NCBI RefSeq assembly: GCF_900169785.1
Contig: NZ_FWER01000004.1
Span: 288,901-352,900, forward strand
Source: Rhizobium sullae
GTDB lineage: Bacteria; Pseudomonadota; Alphaproteobacteria; Rhizobiales; Rhizobiaceae
Reading direction: 5' to 3'
Length of the DNA stretch: 64,000 nt
The notes beneath the pieces were generated by a model that worked only from the letters and a program-made list of their open reading frames with translations, was not told the origin of the DNA and did not search any database. The translations under genes and the position numbers were made by a program. Below, piece by piece: positions 1 to 9,081 of this stretch. Every line of letters begins with the position of its first letter. Position 1 is the stretch's first letter.

Positions 1-58
1 ATGTAGGAAGCCATGCGCGCTAACCGTCATTGTGAAAGCTCACAGGAGGAAATTTCAA

Positions 59-457
59 ATGACACGAGCAATCGCAGTGATCGTCGCCCGCATCATCTTC
101 AGCTTCGTCTTCTTCATGGCGGCCGGCTTCAAATTTGCCGACGTCGGCGCCACCGCAACCTATATCGCTTCCGCCGGTTTTCCGATGGCCGGCGCCCTGG
201 CATGGGTAGCAGCTTTCTTCGAAATAGCTTTGGCGCTAGCCTTGATAACCGGCGCCTTCTTTACGGAAGCAAGCCTGCTTGCCGGCATTTATGTCATCTT
301 CCTGGCATTCGCCTTTCATGGCCCGTCGCGCTGGGCGGGCAACCAGGCAGAATTTGGCTTCTTCATCGACCACTTCACGTTCCTGGCCGGACTGCTGTTT
401 GCCGCCGCGCATGGACCGGAGAAGTGGGCGATCCGCCGCAGCCTGGTGAGACTGTAG
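59..457 (+). CDS. DoxX family membrane protein
   Basis: A small hydrophobic protein of 132 residues with about four predicted membrane segments and the compact layout of the DoxX family (segments near residues 5-25, 45-65, 70-90 and 100-120). DoxX-like proteins are inner-membrane proteins of poorly defined function, sometimes linked to redox or thiol stress. I chose the ATG at 59 because AGGAGGA at 44-50 sits eight bases upstream; an in-frame GTG at 32 lacks such a site. An SDR oxidoreductase follows about 90 bases downstream on the same strand, so they may be cotranscribed. The family call is fairly secure, the role unknown. Confidence 0.8.
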   Translation: MTRAIAVIVARIIFSFVFFMAAGFKFADVGATATYIASAGFPMAGALAWVAAFFEIALALALITGAFFTEASLLAGIYVIFLAFAFHGPSRWAGNQAEFGFFIDHFTFLAGLLFAAAHGPEKWAIRRSLVRL

Positions 458-549
458 GGGTTGCCAGCCCGAAAACTTCGCACTCGCACCGGAACCATGC
501 CCCCACCCGAACATTGCCCTAACGCAAACCGAATGAGGGATTGGCTAAA

Positions 550-1332
550 ATGGAACTTCAGGGAAGAACCGCATTGGTCACCGGCGCGGGTTCCGGCATC
601 GGAAAGGCGACCGCGCTCAAGCTCGCCGCAGAAGGCGCCAAGGTTGCCGTTTTGAGCCGCACCAGCCACGAGGTGAACCAGACCCGCGACGAAATCCGTT
701 CCGCAGGCGGGCAGTCGATCTCGCTGGCGGCCGACACCAGCGACGAAGACCAGATGCGCGGCGCAGTTGAAGCGCTTCTCGGTGAGTTCGGCGGCATCGA
801 CATCGTCGTTGCCAATGCCGGAATCAACGGCGTCTGGGCTCCTATCGACGACCTGAAGCCGGAGGAATGGGACAAGACCATGGCCGTCAACCTGCGCGGT
901 ACCTACCTCACTCTCCATCTCACCGTCCCGCATATGAAATCGAATGGCGGCGGTTCGATCATCGTCGTCTCCTCGATCAATGGGACGCGTACCTTCACGA
1001 CGCCGGGCGCGACTGCCTATACCGTCACGAAGGCCGGCCAGGTGGCGATGGTGCAGCAGCTGGCACTGGAGCTCGGCAAGCATGGAATCCGCGTCAATGC
1101 CGTCTGCCCGGGCGCCATCGACACCAATATCAACGACAATACAAGCAGCCGTCACCGGGACGAGGCGGAAATCCCGGTTGTCTGGCCGGAAGGCGAAATT
1201 CCGATCACTGGAGGAGAGGCGGGCCATAGCGAAGACGTTGCCGAAACAATCCTCTTTCTTGCCGCTGATCGCTCGCATCACATCACCGGCACGCCAATCT
1301 GGATCGATGGTGGCCAAGGCCTGCTGCGCTAG
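550..1332 (+). CDS. SDR family NAD(P)-dependent oxidoreductase
   Basis: Classical short-chain dehydrogenase/reductase of 260 residues and normal length. Visible motifs are the cofactor loop TGAGSGIG near residue 12, NAG followed by the fourth beta strand near residue 90, and the catalytic Ser-Tyr-x3-Lys set (VSSINGT, then YTVTK) near residues 140-160. It ends with the usual IDGGQG tail. The ATG at 550 has GAGGGA at 535-540; a TTG at 541 is in frame but too close to that site. The substrate cannot be told from sequence. The SMP-30 lactonase and GH2 genes nearby make a sugar or polyol plausible. It ends two bases from the convergent cyclase gene. Confidence 0.88.
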   Translation: MELQGRTALVTGAGSGIGKATALKLAAEGAKVAVLSRTSHEVNQTRDEIRSAGGQSISLAADTSDEDQMRGAVEALLGEFGGIDIVVANAGINGVWAPIDDLKPEEWDKTMAVNLRGTYLTLHLTVPHMKSNGGGSIIVVSSINGTRTFTTPGATAYTVTKAGQVAMVQQLALELGKHGIRVNAVCPGAIDTNINDNTSSRHRDEAEIPVVWPEGEIPITGGEAGHSEDVAETILFLAADRSHHITGTPIWIDGGQGLLR

Positions 1333-1334
1333 GG

Positions 1335-2552
1335 TCAGCCGCCAAGGCGCCCAGTTTCCAGTGTGAAAAGCTCCTGCGCCCGCTTGACGCCACGAAGCGC
1401 ATAGCGGCCGATGCAGGCGAGTCCGCTGCTCTGAGCTCCTGGAATCGCGGCGGCAAAATCCGATGACATCAGCACGTTGAGATCGACCGACCGGCAGATC
1501 GACGCGATGCGGCTAACCTCGTTGACTGCCGGACCGATGACTGTGAAGTCGAGCCGTTCCTGGCTGCCGATATTGCCGTAGAAGACATCACCGATATGCA
1601 GGCCAAGATAGACGTCGGTTGTTGGCCGGTTGTCGCGGGCGCGTTCGTCGTTCAGCGCCGCAAGCTTGCCGCGCAAGAGCTTCTCCGCCTTCAGCGCCGC
1701 ACAGCAGGCATCCGACGGTGCATCTGCCTTGAAGATAGCCAGCACACCGTCGCCGATAAGTTTGAGGACGTCGCCGCCGGCCTCGTGAATGGCCGAAATC
1801 ACCACGTCGCTATAAGCATTCAGCATCGGCAGGATTTCCTCCGGCGGCGCGCTATCGGATATCTTGGTGTAATTAAGAAGGTCCGAGAACCAGAGCACCG
1901 CGGAAATCCGCTCCGACTTGCCGCGCATGATCTTTCCCTCGAGCACCTGCCGGGCCGCATCCTCGCCGAGGTAAACCTCCGCAATCGTCCGTGCGATGCG
2001 GCCGAGCGCGATACACTTGATCGCCAGCGCCAGCACTGGCACTAGCTTTCGCAAGATGGCGAGATCGTGGTCGGAAAAGCCCTGCGGATGCCGGGTTGCG
2101 AAATGCGAGAAAAAGCAATCCATCTCGCCGATCGTACCGGCCTTGGCGAAGCGGTGTACCATGGCGACGAAATCGGTGTGGCCCTCTTCGAGCATCTTGT
2201 CGAGCATGACGAAATCCGCCGGGTCGCCGAAGCCGATACGGCGGCGGACCTCGTTCTCGTTGCCAGACCAGAGATAATAGAAAGCCGAACGCAGCCAAGT
2301 GTCCCGCGCACTACCCTCGCCGGTCGGGCCGTATTCGAATTCGGTCTCGATTTCCTCCTGGCTGTCCCATCGGAAGGCTCGGCCCTCATGTACCGGGTGC
2401 AGCGTATCCATGAGCGCCATGCCGCGATCGAGTGGCAGGCCGAATTCGCGGCAGGAATTGCAAAAGCCGGTCAGCAGTTCGGCTTCGGAGGCACCCTTCA
2501 GCCCCTGCTCCGTCAGCCATGCGGCGACCGTTCCGATATCGCTGTATTCCAT
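1335..2552 (-). CDS. class III adenylate/guanylate cyclase
   Basis: A 405-residue soluble protein with a C-terminal class III nucleotide cyclase domain (about residues 215-400). The two metal-binding aspartates are visible: Asp224 in WFSDLLNYT and Asp268 in GDGVLAIF, followed by HIGDVFYGNIG and the DFTVIGPAVNEVSRI stretch that carries the transition-state Asn/Arg. The first 200 residues have no recognised membrane segment and may be a sensory domain. Such cyclases are numerous in rhizobia and make cAMP from ATP. I chose the ATG at 2552 because GAGGA lies eight bases upstream on the minus strand; an in-frame start 15 codons earlier has no such site. The effector sensed is unknown. Confidence 0.85.
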   Translation of the reverse strand: MEYSDIGTVAAWLTEQGLKGASEAELLTGFCNSCREFGLPLDRGMALMDTLHPVHEGRAFRWDSQEEIETEFEYGPTGEGSARDTWLRSAFYYLWSGNENEVRRRIGFGDPADFVMLDKMLEEGHTDFVAMVHRFAKAGTIGEMDCFFSHFATRHPQGFSDHDLAILRKLVPVLALAIKCIALGRIARTIAEVYLGEDAARQVLEGKIMRGKSERISAVLWFSDLLNYTKISDSAPPEEILPMLNAYSDVVISAIHEAGGDVLKLIGDGVLAIFKADAPSDACCAALKAEKLLRGKLAALNDERARDNRPTTDVYLGLHIGDVFYGNIGSQERLDFTVIGPAVNEVSRIASICRSVDLNVLMSSDFAAAIPGAQSSGLACIGRYALRGVKRAQELFTLETGRLGG

Positions 2553-2768
2553 GCTGCCGATCCTCACTCCTGAAAGCTGTACCTCCAATTCACCCATTAG
2601 GGAAAGACAAACCTCCGTTCAATGGTGAGACGCACATGACGGATCGCCGCATCCGCCGCAGCTTTGAAAAATGGCATGAGGCCGGCGCATTTGCCGCGCC
2701 TGGCTCTGGCACGCATCGCCGTTTATGTTTACGAAGAACGTTATATCGCTTTGGGGAGGAGCCAATCA

Positions 2769-3680
2769 GTGTCGCAAGATATCCTGTATGACATTCGTGA
2801 CGACCGCTTCCGCAACCTGATTGCAGGAAGCGCTAAGCTGGAGGAACTTTATACCGGTTGCCGCTGGGCGGAAGGTCCCGTCTGGTTCTCCGATCTCAAT
2901 TGCCTGATCTGGAGCGATATCCCGAACGAGCGCATGCTGCGCTGGGTACCGGATGGCGGCGTCTCGGTTTTCCGCTCGCCATCGAGCTACGTCAACGGCA
3001 ACACCCGCGATCGTCAGGGCCGCCTGATCTCCTGCGAACACGGCGGCCGTCGCGTCACGCGTACGGAACCTGACGGCAAGATCACCGTGTTGGCCGACAG
3101 CTATCAGGGAAAGCGCCTCAACTCGCCGAACGACGTCGTCGTCGCGTCCGACGGCGCGATCTGGTTTACGGACCCCAGCTACGGCATCAAGTCCGATTAC
3201 GAAGGCTACAAGTCGGAGCAGGAACAGGAGACGCGCAACGTCTACCGCATCGATCCGCAAAGCGGCAAAGTCGAAGCCGCCGCCACCGATTTTATCCAAC
3301 CGAACGGCCTTGCTTTCTCTCCTGACGAAAAGCAGCTCTACATCGCCGACTCCGGCTCTACCGATCACGACGTGCCGCGCCATATCCGCGTCTTCGACGT
3401 TGTCGACGGCAAGAGGCTCGCCAACAGCCGCTATTTCTGCTCGATCGACAACGGCATACCGGACGGCTTCCGCTTCGACGTCAGCGGAAATCTCTGGAGC
3501 AGTGCCGCCGATGGCGTCCATTGCTTCGCGCCGGACGGTACCTTGCTCGGCAAGATCAAGGTGCCTCAGACCGTTTCCAATGTCACCTTCGGTGGCCAGA
3601 AGAAAAACCGCCTGTTCATCACCGCAACGCAATCGCTCTATTCGATCTACACGACGACGAATGGCGCACAATATCCGTAA
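2769..3680 (+). CDS. SMP-30/gluconolactonase family sugar lactonase
   Basis: A 303-residue six-bladed beta-propeller of the SMP-30/gluconolaconase/LRE family, which hydrolyses aldonolactones in sugar oxidation pathways. Family landmarks are EGPVWFSD near the N-terminus, SPNDVVVASDGAIWFTDPSYG-type residues in the middle (metal-binding Asn and Asp), QPNGLAFSPDE, and DGFRFDVSGNLW near the C-terminus. The start is the GTG at 2769 with GGGGAGGA at 2753-2760, eight bases upstream; earlier in-frame codons are not supported by a ribosome site. It is followed 50 bases later by the GH2 gene, so the pair probably acts on a glycoside: hydrolysis, oxidation, then lactone opening. Confidence 0.87.
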   Translation: MSQDILYDIRDDRFRNLIAGSAKLEELYTGCRWAEGPVWFSDLNCLIWSDIPNERMLRWVPDGGVSVFRSPSSYVNGNTRDRQGRLISCEHGGRRVTRTEPDGKITVLADSYQGKRLNSPNDVVVASDGAIWFTDPSYGIKSDYEGYKSEQEQETRNVYRIDPQSGKVEAAATDFIQPNGLAFSPDEKQLYIADSGSTDHDVPRHIRVFDVVDGKRLANSRYFCSIDNGIPDGFRFDVSGNLWSSAADGVHCFAPDGTLLGKIKVPQTVSNVTFGGQKKNRLFITATQSLYSIYTTTNGAQYP

Positions 3681-3697
3681 GCGGCTTTGCTAGCCGC
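3681..3697 (+). other. small intercistronic hairpin
   Basis: A perfect six-base stem (GCGGCT at 3681-3686 pairing with AGCCGC at 3692-3697, five-base loop) begins directly after the stop codon of the lactonase gene and precedes the GH2 ribosome site. No T-run follows, so it is more likely a minor processing or stabilising hairpin than a terminator. Confidence 0.35.
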
Positions 3698-3730
3698 GCC
3701 AATCAGACATGCTTTAAAGAGGAGTCCGGG

Positions 3731-5974
3731 ATGCGGTCTGTCGTCTCGTTCAATGAATCCTGGAGTTTCCACGAAGGCTTTGGCCAGCAGTTTCTCGATG
3801 CCTTCGATGGCACGGCAAGCACCAGCCTGCCGCACACTGCCGTCGAACTGCCCTTCAACTATTTTGACGAGAAGCTCTATCAGCGCGCCTTTACCTATCA
3901 GAAGATCTTGCGCTGGCTCCCGGAATTCGAAGGTCGCGAAGTGTCGATCGTCTTTGATGGCGCCATGGCCGATAGCGTCGTTTACCTGAACGGCGAAGAG
4001 ATCATCGCCCACAAGGACGGCTACACGCCCTTCGAGGCCCGCCTCACAGGCAAGCTTGTCAAGGGCGACAACCTGATCACCGTAAAGGTCGACGGCAGCG
4101 AGAACCCCGCAATTCCACCCTTCGGCGGCCGTATTGATTATCTGACCTATGCCGGGATCTATCGCGACGCCTGGATTAAAGTCACCGGCGCCGTCTCGAT
4201 CCGCAATCTCAAGATTGAAACGACAGATGTCCTCTCCGACGTCAAATCCGTTCGTGTCCGCTGCGATCTCGCCAACCCGCAAAATGTTGCCTTTCTCGGT
4301 ACGGTTACTGCCTCACTGAAGGATACATCAGGCACCGTCATCGCAACCGCGAGCGGCGATACGACGGGCGAAGACGTGACGCTTTCCTTCGAAAACCTGA
4401 CGGACATTTCGCTCTGGGACATTTCCAGCCCGACGCTCTATGAGATCGCCGTCGACCTGAAAACTAGCCACGGCTCCGACCGCCTGTCGTCGCATTTCGG
4501 TTTCCGCACCGCCGAGTTCACAGCGAGCGGCTTCCTGCTTAACGGCAAGCCGCTGAAGCTGCGTGGCCTGAACCGCCACCAGGCATTTCCTTATGTCGGC
4601 TACGCGGCCGGCCGCTCGGCGCAGGAGCGCGATGCCGATATCATGAAATCTGTGCTGAAGTGCAATATCGTCCGCACTTCGCACTATCCGCAGTCGAAAT
4701 GGTTCCTGGACCAGTGTGACCGCATCGGCCTTTTGGTCTTCGAGGAAATTCCCGGCTGGCAGCATATCGGTGATGCGGAGTGGCAGCAGGAATCGATCCG
4801 CAACGTCCGCCGCATGATTGAGCGCGACTGGAACCACCCGTCGATCGTCATTTGGGGCGTGCGCATCAACGAATCGCAGGATAGTCACGACTTCTACGTC
4901 GAGACCAACCGGCTCGCCCGCGATCTCGACGCGACCCGCCAGACCGGCGGCGTGCGCTACATCACGGAAAGCGAACTGCTCGAAGACGTCTATACGATGA
5001 ACGACTTCATCCTCGGCAATGAGGAACTGCCAGGCGCCAACCGCCCGCGCACGGCACTTCGCAGCCAGCAGGAGAACACCGGTCTCGGTCGCAAGGTGCC
5101 GTACCTCATCACCGAGTTCAACGGCCATATGTATCCAACCAAGATCTACGATCAGGAAGCGCGCCAGGCAGAGCATGTGCGCCGTCACCTTGAGGTGCTG
5201 AACGCCGCCTACGGCGATCCGGACATTTCAGGTGCGATCGGCTGGTGCATGTTCGACTACAACACCCACAAGGACTTCGGCTCGGGCGACCGCATCTGCT
5301 ATCATGGCGTGCTCGACATGTTCCGCGAGCCGAAATTCGCCGCCTATGTGTATTCCAGCCAGTGCGATCCGTCCGACGAGATTATCATGAAGCCGGTGAC
5401 CTTCTGGGCTCGCGGGGAACGCAATATTGGCGGCGTCCTGCCGCTGATCATTCTTACGAACTGCGATGAAGTCGAGCTGACGTACGGCTCGATCACCAAG
5501 CGCATCGGCCCCGATCGTGAAAACTACCCGCATCTGCCTCACCCGCCTGTCGTGCTCGATCATCGGCTTTTCACGGCGGATGAGCTTGGCACATGGGGGA
5601 TTGAATGGCTCGACGGGGATTTTACGGGTTATATCAATGGCCAGCCCGTTGCCAGGTTACGGCTTGCTGCCGATCCGCTGCCGACGACGCTCGAAGTGGC
5701 AGCCGACAGCGGATCGCTGAAAGCCCGCGAGCGCGACACGACGCGCGTCATCATCCGCGCGCTGGACCAATATGGCCAGCGCCTTCCCTTCCTGCATGAC
5801 AGCGTGACACTGCGCGTCGATGGTCCGGCCAAGATCATCGGCCCCTCCACTGTTCCGCTGCGCGGCGGCACGGCTGGTTGCTGGCTGGAAGCAACCGGAC
5901 TCACCGGCAACATCACGGTCGAGGCAGCTTCGTCCCGCTTTGCATCCGTCACCGTACATATAACGGCCGTCTGA
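3731..5974 (+). CDS. glycoside hydrolase family 2 protein (beta-galactosidase/glucuronidase type)
   Basis: A 747-residue GH2 enzyme without a signal peptide, so probably cytoplasmic. The order is an N-terminal sugar-binding sandwich (about 1-170), an immunoglobulin-like domain (about 175-270), the TIM barrel (about 275-560) and a C-terminal beta region (about 640-747). The predicted acid/base is Glu381 in WGVRINES and the nucleophile Glu462 in LITEFNG. HYPQSKWFLD and HPSIVIWG are typical GH2 barrel segments. The ATG at 3731 follows AAGAGGAG by about six bases. The substrate (galactoside, glucuronide or other) is not decidable from sequence. The neighbouring CUT1 importer, convergent and five bases away, is the likely supplier. 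Confidence 0.88.
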   Translation: MRSVVSFNESWSFHEGFGQQFLDAFDGTASTSLPHTAVELPFNYFDEKLYQRAFTYQKILRWLPEFEGREVSIVFDGAMADSVVYLNGEEIIAHKDGYTPFEARLTGKLVKGDNLITVKVDGSENPAIPPFGGRIDYLTYAGIYRDAWIKVTGAVSIRNLKIETTDVLSDVKSVRVRCDLANPQNVAFLGTVTASLKDTSGTVIATASGDTTGEDVTLSFENLTDISLWDISSPTLYEIAVDLKTSHGSDRLSSHFGFRTAEFTASGFLLNGKPLKLRGLNRHQAFPYVGYAAGRSAQERDADIMKSVLKCNIVRTSHYPQSKWFLDQCDRIGLLVFEEIPGWQHIGDAEWQQESIRNVRRMIERDWNHPSIVIWGVRINESQDSHDFYVETNRLARDLDATRQTGGVRYITESELLEDVYTMNDFILGNEELPGANRPRTALRSQQENTGLGRKVPYLITEFNGHMYPTKIYDQEARQAEHVRRHLEVLNAAYGDPDISGAIGWCMFDYNTHKDFGSGDRICYHGVLDMFREPKFAAYVYSSQCDPSDEIIMKPVTFWARGERNIGGVLPLIILTNCDEVELTYGSITKRIGPDRENYPHLPHPPVVLDHRLFTADELGTWGIEWLDGDFTGYINGQPVARLRLAADPLPTTLEVAADSGSLKARERDTTRVIIRALDQYGQRLPFLHDSVTLRVDGPAKIIGPSTVPLRGGTAGCWLEATGLTGNITVEAASSRFASVTVHITAV

Positions 5975-5979
5975 CGGCG

Positions 5980-7095
5980 TCACGCGATCCGGAGTTGGCT
6001 CTCCGGATCGAAGAACACCGCCTTGTCGAGATTGAAGGCAAGGCGGGTGCTCTGGCCAGGCTGAATACCGGCATCGGCGCGCAGCCGCGCGATGACCGAC
6101 TTGCCGCCAAGCTTGGTCACGGCGAAAGTGTCCGAACCGGCGGGCTCGACGACCTCGATCGCACAATCGCCTTCCGCCAGCGACTTTGCCTTGCGGTCGG
6201 CGCCGTCTGGATCGGTCAGCGCTTCCGGACGAATGCCGAAAATCACCTTCTTGCCGGCATAGGTGGCCAGACCGTTGTTGCCAGCCGGAACCGGCAGTTT
6301 CAGCGCCGCACCATTCGGCCGGTCGAGCGAGACCTGCAGGCCGCCAGCGCTGTTTTCCACTGTGGCGTTGAGAAGATTCATCGCCGGTGATCCCATGAAA
6401 TCGGCAACGAAGATATTAGCCGGCCTGTTGTAGATCTCAGCGGGCGTGCCGAATTGCTGCAGCACTCCATCTTTCAGGACGGCGATTTTCGTTGCCAGCG
6501 TCATCGCCTCGATCTGGTCATGCGTGACATAGACGATCGTCGTCTTCATACGCTGATGCAGCCGCTTGATCTCTGTGCGCATATCGACCCGCAGCTTCGC
6601 ATCGAGGTTTGATAGCGGCTCGTCGAAGAGGAAGACCTGCGGATTGCGCACCAGCGCGCGGCCCATGGCGACGCGCTGGCGCTGGCCGCCGGAAAGCTGG
6701 CTTGGCTTGCGGTCGAGCAAATGACCGATCTGCAGCATGTCGGACACTTCCTTGATCGCCTTTTCGCGCTCCTCTCTCGGCACCTTGCGGATTTCCATGC
6801 CGAAGGCGATGTTTCCCGCGACCGTCATATTCGGATAAAGAGCATAGGACTGGAACACCATGGCGATGTCGCGCTTAGAGGGATGAAGACCGTTAATGCT
6901 GCGGCCATCGATGCGAATATCGCCCGAGGTGATCGACTCCAGGCCGGCAATAGTGTTGAGCAAAGTGGACTTGCCGCAGCCGGATGGACCGACCAGCACG
7001 AGGAAGCCGCCTTTTTCAAGCTCCAGATCGATCCCCTTAAGGATGTCGACGGCGCCGAAGCGCTTTTTTAGGCCGGATATTTCAAGGAAAGCCAT
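5980..7095 (-). CDS. sugar ABC transporter ATP-binding protein (UgpC/MalK type)
   Basis: A 371-residue CUT1 ATPase that powers sugar import. Walker [10 protein letters not shown] is at residues 36-44, the signature LSGGQRQR and Walker [15 protein letters not shown] follow, and the last 130 residues form the regulatory TOBE/OB region expected for MalK-type subunits. It is the last gene of a leftward operon (binding protein, permease, permease, ATPase) and starts three bases after the preceding permease. Its 3' end contains a 9-bp inverted repeat shared with the convergent GH2 terminus. Confidence 0.92.
   Translation of the reverse strand: MAFLEISGLKKRFGAVDILKGIDLELEKGGFLVLVGPSGCGKSTLLNTIAGLESITSGDIRIDGRSINGLHPSKRDIAMVFQSYALYPNMTVAGNIAFGMEIRKVPREEREKAIKEVSDMLQIGHLLDRKPSQLSGGQRQRVAMGRALVRNPQVFLFDEPLSNLDAKLRVDMRTEIKRLHQRMKTTIVYVTHDQIEAMTLATKIAVLKDGVLQQFGTPAEIYNRPANIFVADFMGSPAMNLLNATVENSAGGLQVSLDRPNGAALKLPVPAGNNGLATYAGKKVIFGIRPEALTDPDGADRKAKSLAEGDCAIEVVEPAGSDTFAVTKLGGKSVIARLRADAGIQPGQSTRLAFNLDKAVFFDPESQLRIA
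5986..6009. terminator. inverted repeat between convergent GH2 and ABC ATPase genes
   Basis: GATCCGGAG at 5986-5994 pairs perfectly with CTCCGGATC at 6001-6009 around a six-base loop. It lies inside the last codons of the ATPase gene and just after the GH2 stop, so it could end transcription from the GH2 side. There is no T-run on either strand, so function is inferred only from position and symmetry. Confidence 0.4.
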
Positions 7096-7098
7096 GGA

Positions 7099-8046
7099 TT
7101 ACCCTTTGACGGCGCCCGCCATCAGACCGCGCACAAAATAGCGGCCGGCGAGGACATAGACGATGAGCGTCGGCACGGCGGCGATCATCGCAGCGGCCAT
7201 GTTGACATTATATTCGACCACACCGGTCGAGGTATTCACGACATTGTTGAGCGCCACCGTCATCGGCATGGATTCACCGGTGCCGGCATAGGCGGAAGCG
7301 AACAGGAAGTCGTTCCAGATATTGGTGAATTGGTAGATCACTGTGACGACGATGATCGGCAGCGAATTTGGCAGCATGATGTGACGGAAAATCTGGAAGA
7401 AGCTGGCGCCGTCAACCTGTGCGGCCCTGACCAGTTCAGTCGGAAAGGCCTCGTAGAAATTGCGGAAGAACAGCGTCGTGAAGCCCAAGCCGTAAACAAC
7501 ATGCACGAAGACCAGATTGACAGTCGGATTGCCGAAGCCGAAGCTCATGCCCGTGGCGTTCTGAAGCGTGGCACCGAAGCGGCCGAGTGCACCGAGGATC
7601 GTCGCCATCGGCAGCAGTACCGACTGGAACGGAATGAAGCAGGCAAAAAGCATCAGGCCGAACACCAGCTTGTCGCCGGGAAAGCGCCATTTGGTCAGCA
7701 CATAGCCGTTGAGCGCGCCCATGATGGTGGAGATCGCCACGGCAGGAACGACCATCTTGATCGAGTTCCAGAAATAGCCCTTGATGCCGGCGCAGGTCAG
7801 GCCAACGCAGGTCTCGCCCCAGGCCTTCAACCAAGGATCGAAGGTCGGCGACTGAGGCAACGCCAGCATGTTGCCGTTCTGGATCTCGTCCATGGTCTTG
7901 AACGAGGTGACCAGCATCACGAAGAGGGGCATCAGATAAAGAATCGCGAAGATCAGCAGCAGGCCGTAGATGACGGTGCGAGTGACCCACCGGCGGCCAT
8001 TGCCGCCTCGCGCTATGGCAGTTGCCGAAGAGGTAACGGTACTCAT
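7099..8046 (-). CDS. carbohydrate ABC transporter permease (MalG type)
   Basis: A 315-residue inner-membrane permease of the CUT1 MalG group. It has an N-terminal membrane segment (about residues 23-45), further segments in the second half, and the cytoplasmic EAA loop (VRAAQVDGASFFQIFRHIMLP) that contacts the ATPase. The start overlaps the stop of the upstream permease by four bases (ATGA), showing translational coupling. A roughly 30-residue periplasmic insert containing two cysteines (CVGLTCAG) follows the first membrane segment. The transported sugar is unknown. Confidence 0.9.
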   Translation of the reverse strand: MSTVTSSATAIARGGNGRRWVTRTVIYGLLLIFAILYLMPLFVMLVTSFKTMDEIQNGNMLALPQSPTFDPWLKAWGETCVGLTCAGIKGYFWNSIKMVVPAVAISTIMGALNGYVLTKWRFPGDKLVFGLMLFACFIPFQSVLLPMATILGALGRFGATLQNATGMSFGFGNPTVNLVFVHVVYGLGFTTLFFRNFYEAFPTELVRAAQVDGASFFQIFRHIMLPNSLPIIVVTVIYQFTNIWNDFLFASAYAGTGESMPMTVALNNVVNTSTGVVEYNVNMAAAMIAAVPTLIVYVLAGRYFVRGLMAGAVKG

Positions 8047-8996
8047 CGCGCCTTTTCCCTCAGTTCGGAATAGAGATAGGGCACGATGATCGCCGAGATC
8101 GTCATCAGCATGATGATTGCGCTTGCCGAGCCGACGGCCATTTCGTTTCGTTTGAACGTGTATTCATACATGAAATTGGAAGGCAGCCAGGCCGAGCCCC
8201 CGGGACCGCCGCTCGTCAGCGCGACGACCAGATCATAGGACTTGATCGCCATATGGGCGAGCACGATGAAGGCCGAAAGGAAGACCGGTCGCAGCATTGG
8301 GATAACGATGCGCCTGTAGAGTTGCCAGGTCGTTGCCCCGTCGATCTGGGCGGCTTTTATGATCTCACCGTCGATACCACGCAGACCCGCAAGAAACATC
8401 GCCATGACGAAACCGGAAGCCTGCCAGACGCCGGCGATCACCACGGTATATATGACGAAATCCTTGTTCTTGATCCAATCGAAATGGAAACTCGTCCAGC
8501 CCCATTGATGCAGTGTCTGCTCAAGGCCGAGTCCAGGATCAAGAAACCACTTCCAGGCAACGCCTGTGACAATGAAGGAAAGCGCCATCGGATAGAGGTA
8601 GATCGGCCGCAGCAATCCCTCGCCGCGGATCTTCTGGTCTAGCAGAATTGCCAGGAACAGGCCGAGCGCCAGACAGATTCCGACATAGAGAAGGCCGAAA
8701 ATTCCCATATTGGTGATCGACGTATACCAGCTCGACGGCGGATCGGTCTCAAACGTCCAGCGCCATAGCCTTTGATAGGCGCGCGGTCCTGTCAGCACAT
8801 AGGACGGGAATGTTTTGGAATTGGTGAAGGACAGATAGGCGGTCCAGACGATGAACCCATAAACAAAGATCACAGTGACGGCGAAACTCGGCGCCAGCAC
8901 GATCTTCGGTAGGACATCCTGCATGCGGGAGCGAATGGAATTGCCTATTCTGCGCTCCGACTTCACGTTGATCTCGGGGGTCGCGACAGTGTTCAT
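8043..8996 (-). CDS. carbohydrate ABC transporter permease (MalF type)
   Basis: A 317-residue CUT1 permease partner with about six membrane segments, beginning near residue 30 (IVLAPSFAVTVIFVYGF). The EAA loop reads IIKAAQIDGATTWQLYRRIVIP. An open frame continues far upstream, but the ATG at 8996 is preceded by GGAGGA at good spacing and begins a normal permease N-terminus, so the longer frame is an artefact that overlaps the binding-protein gene. The gap to that gene carries a strong hairpin. Confidence 0.9.
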   Translation of the reverse strand: MNTVATPEINVKSERRIGNSIRSRMQDVLPKIVLAPSFAVTVIFVYGFIVWTAYLSFTNSKTFPSYVLTGPRAYQRLWRWTFETDPPSSWYTSITNMGIFGLLYVGICLALGLFLAILLDQKIRGEGLLRPIYLYPMALSFIVTGVAWKWFLDPGLGLEQTLHQWGWTSFHFDWIKNKDFVIYTVVIAGVWQASGFVMAMFLAGLRGIDGEIIKAAQIDGATTWQLYRRIVIPMLRPVFLSAFIVLAHMAIKSYDLVVALTSGGPGGSAWLPSNFMYEYTFKRNEMAVGSASAIIMLMTISAIIVPYLYSELREKAR

Positions 8997-9036
8997 AAAA
9001 TCCTCCCCTCCCAGGGGCCGTATCTGTGACAAAAAC

Positions 9037-9062
9037 GCTTCCCCCGCATGCGCGGGGGAAGC
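9037..9062 (-). terminator. hairpin with T-run between binding-protein and permease genes
   Basis: GCTTCCCCCGC at 9037-9047 pairs perfectly with GCGGGGGAAGC at 9052-9062 around a four-base loop. On the minus strand the stem is followed by GTTTTTG, the pattern of an intrinsic terminator. It sits between the binding-protein stop and the first permease start. It likely lets part of the transcripts stop or be protected there, raising binding-protein output over permeases. Confidence 0.7.
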
Positions 9063-9081
9063 ATCCTTGACCGACAGCAGC

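Noticed and set aside
316..1317. Minus-strand open frame of 333 codons
   Set aside because: Antisense to the DoxX and SDR genes, which have convincing motifs and ribosome sites.
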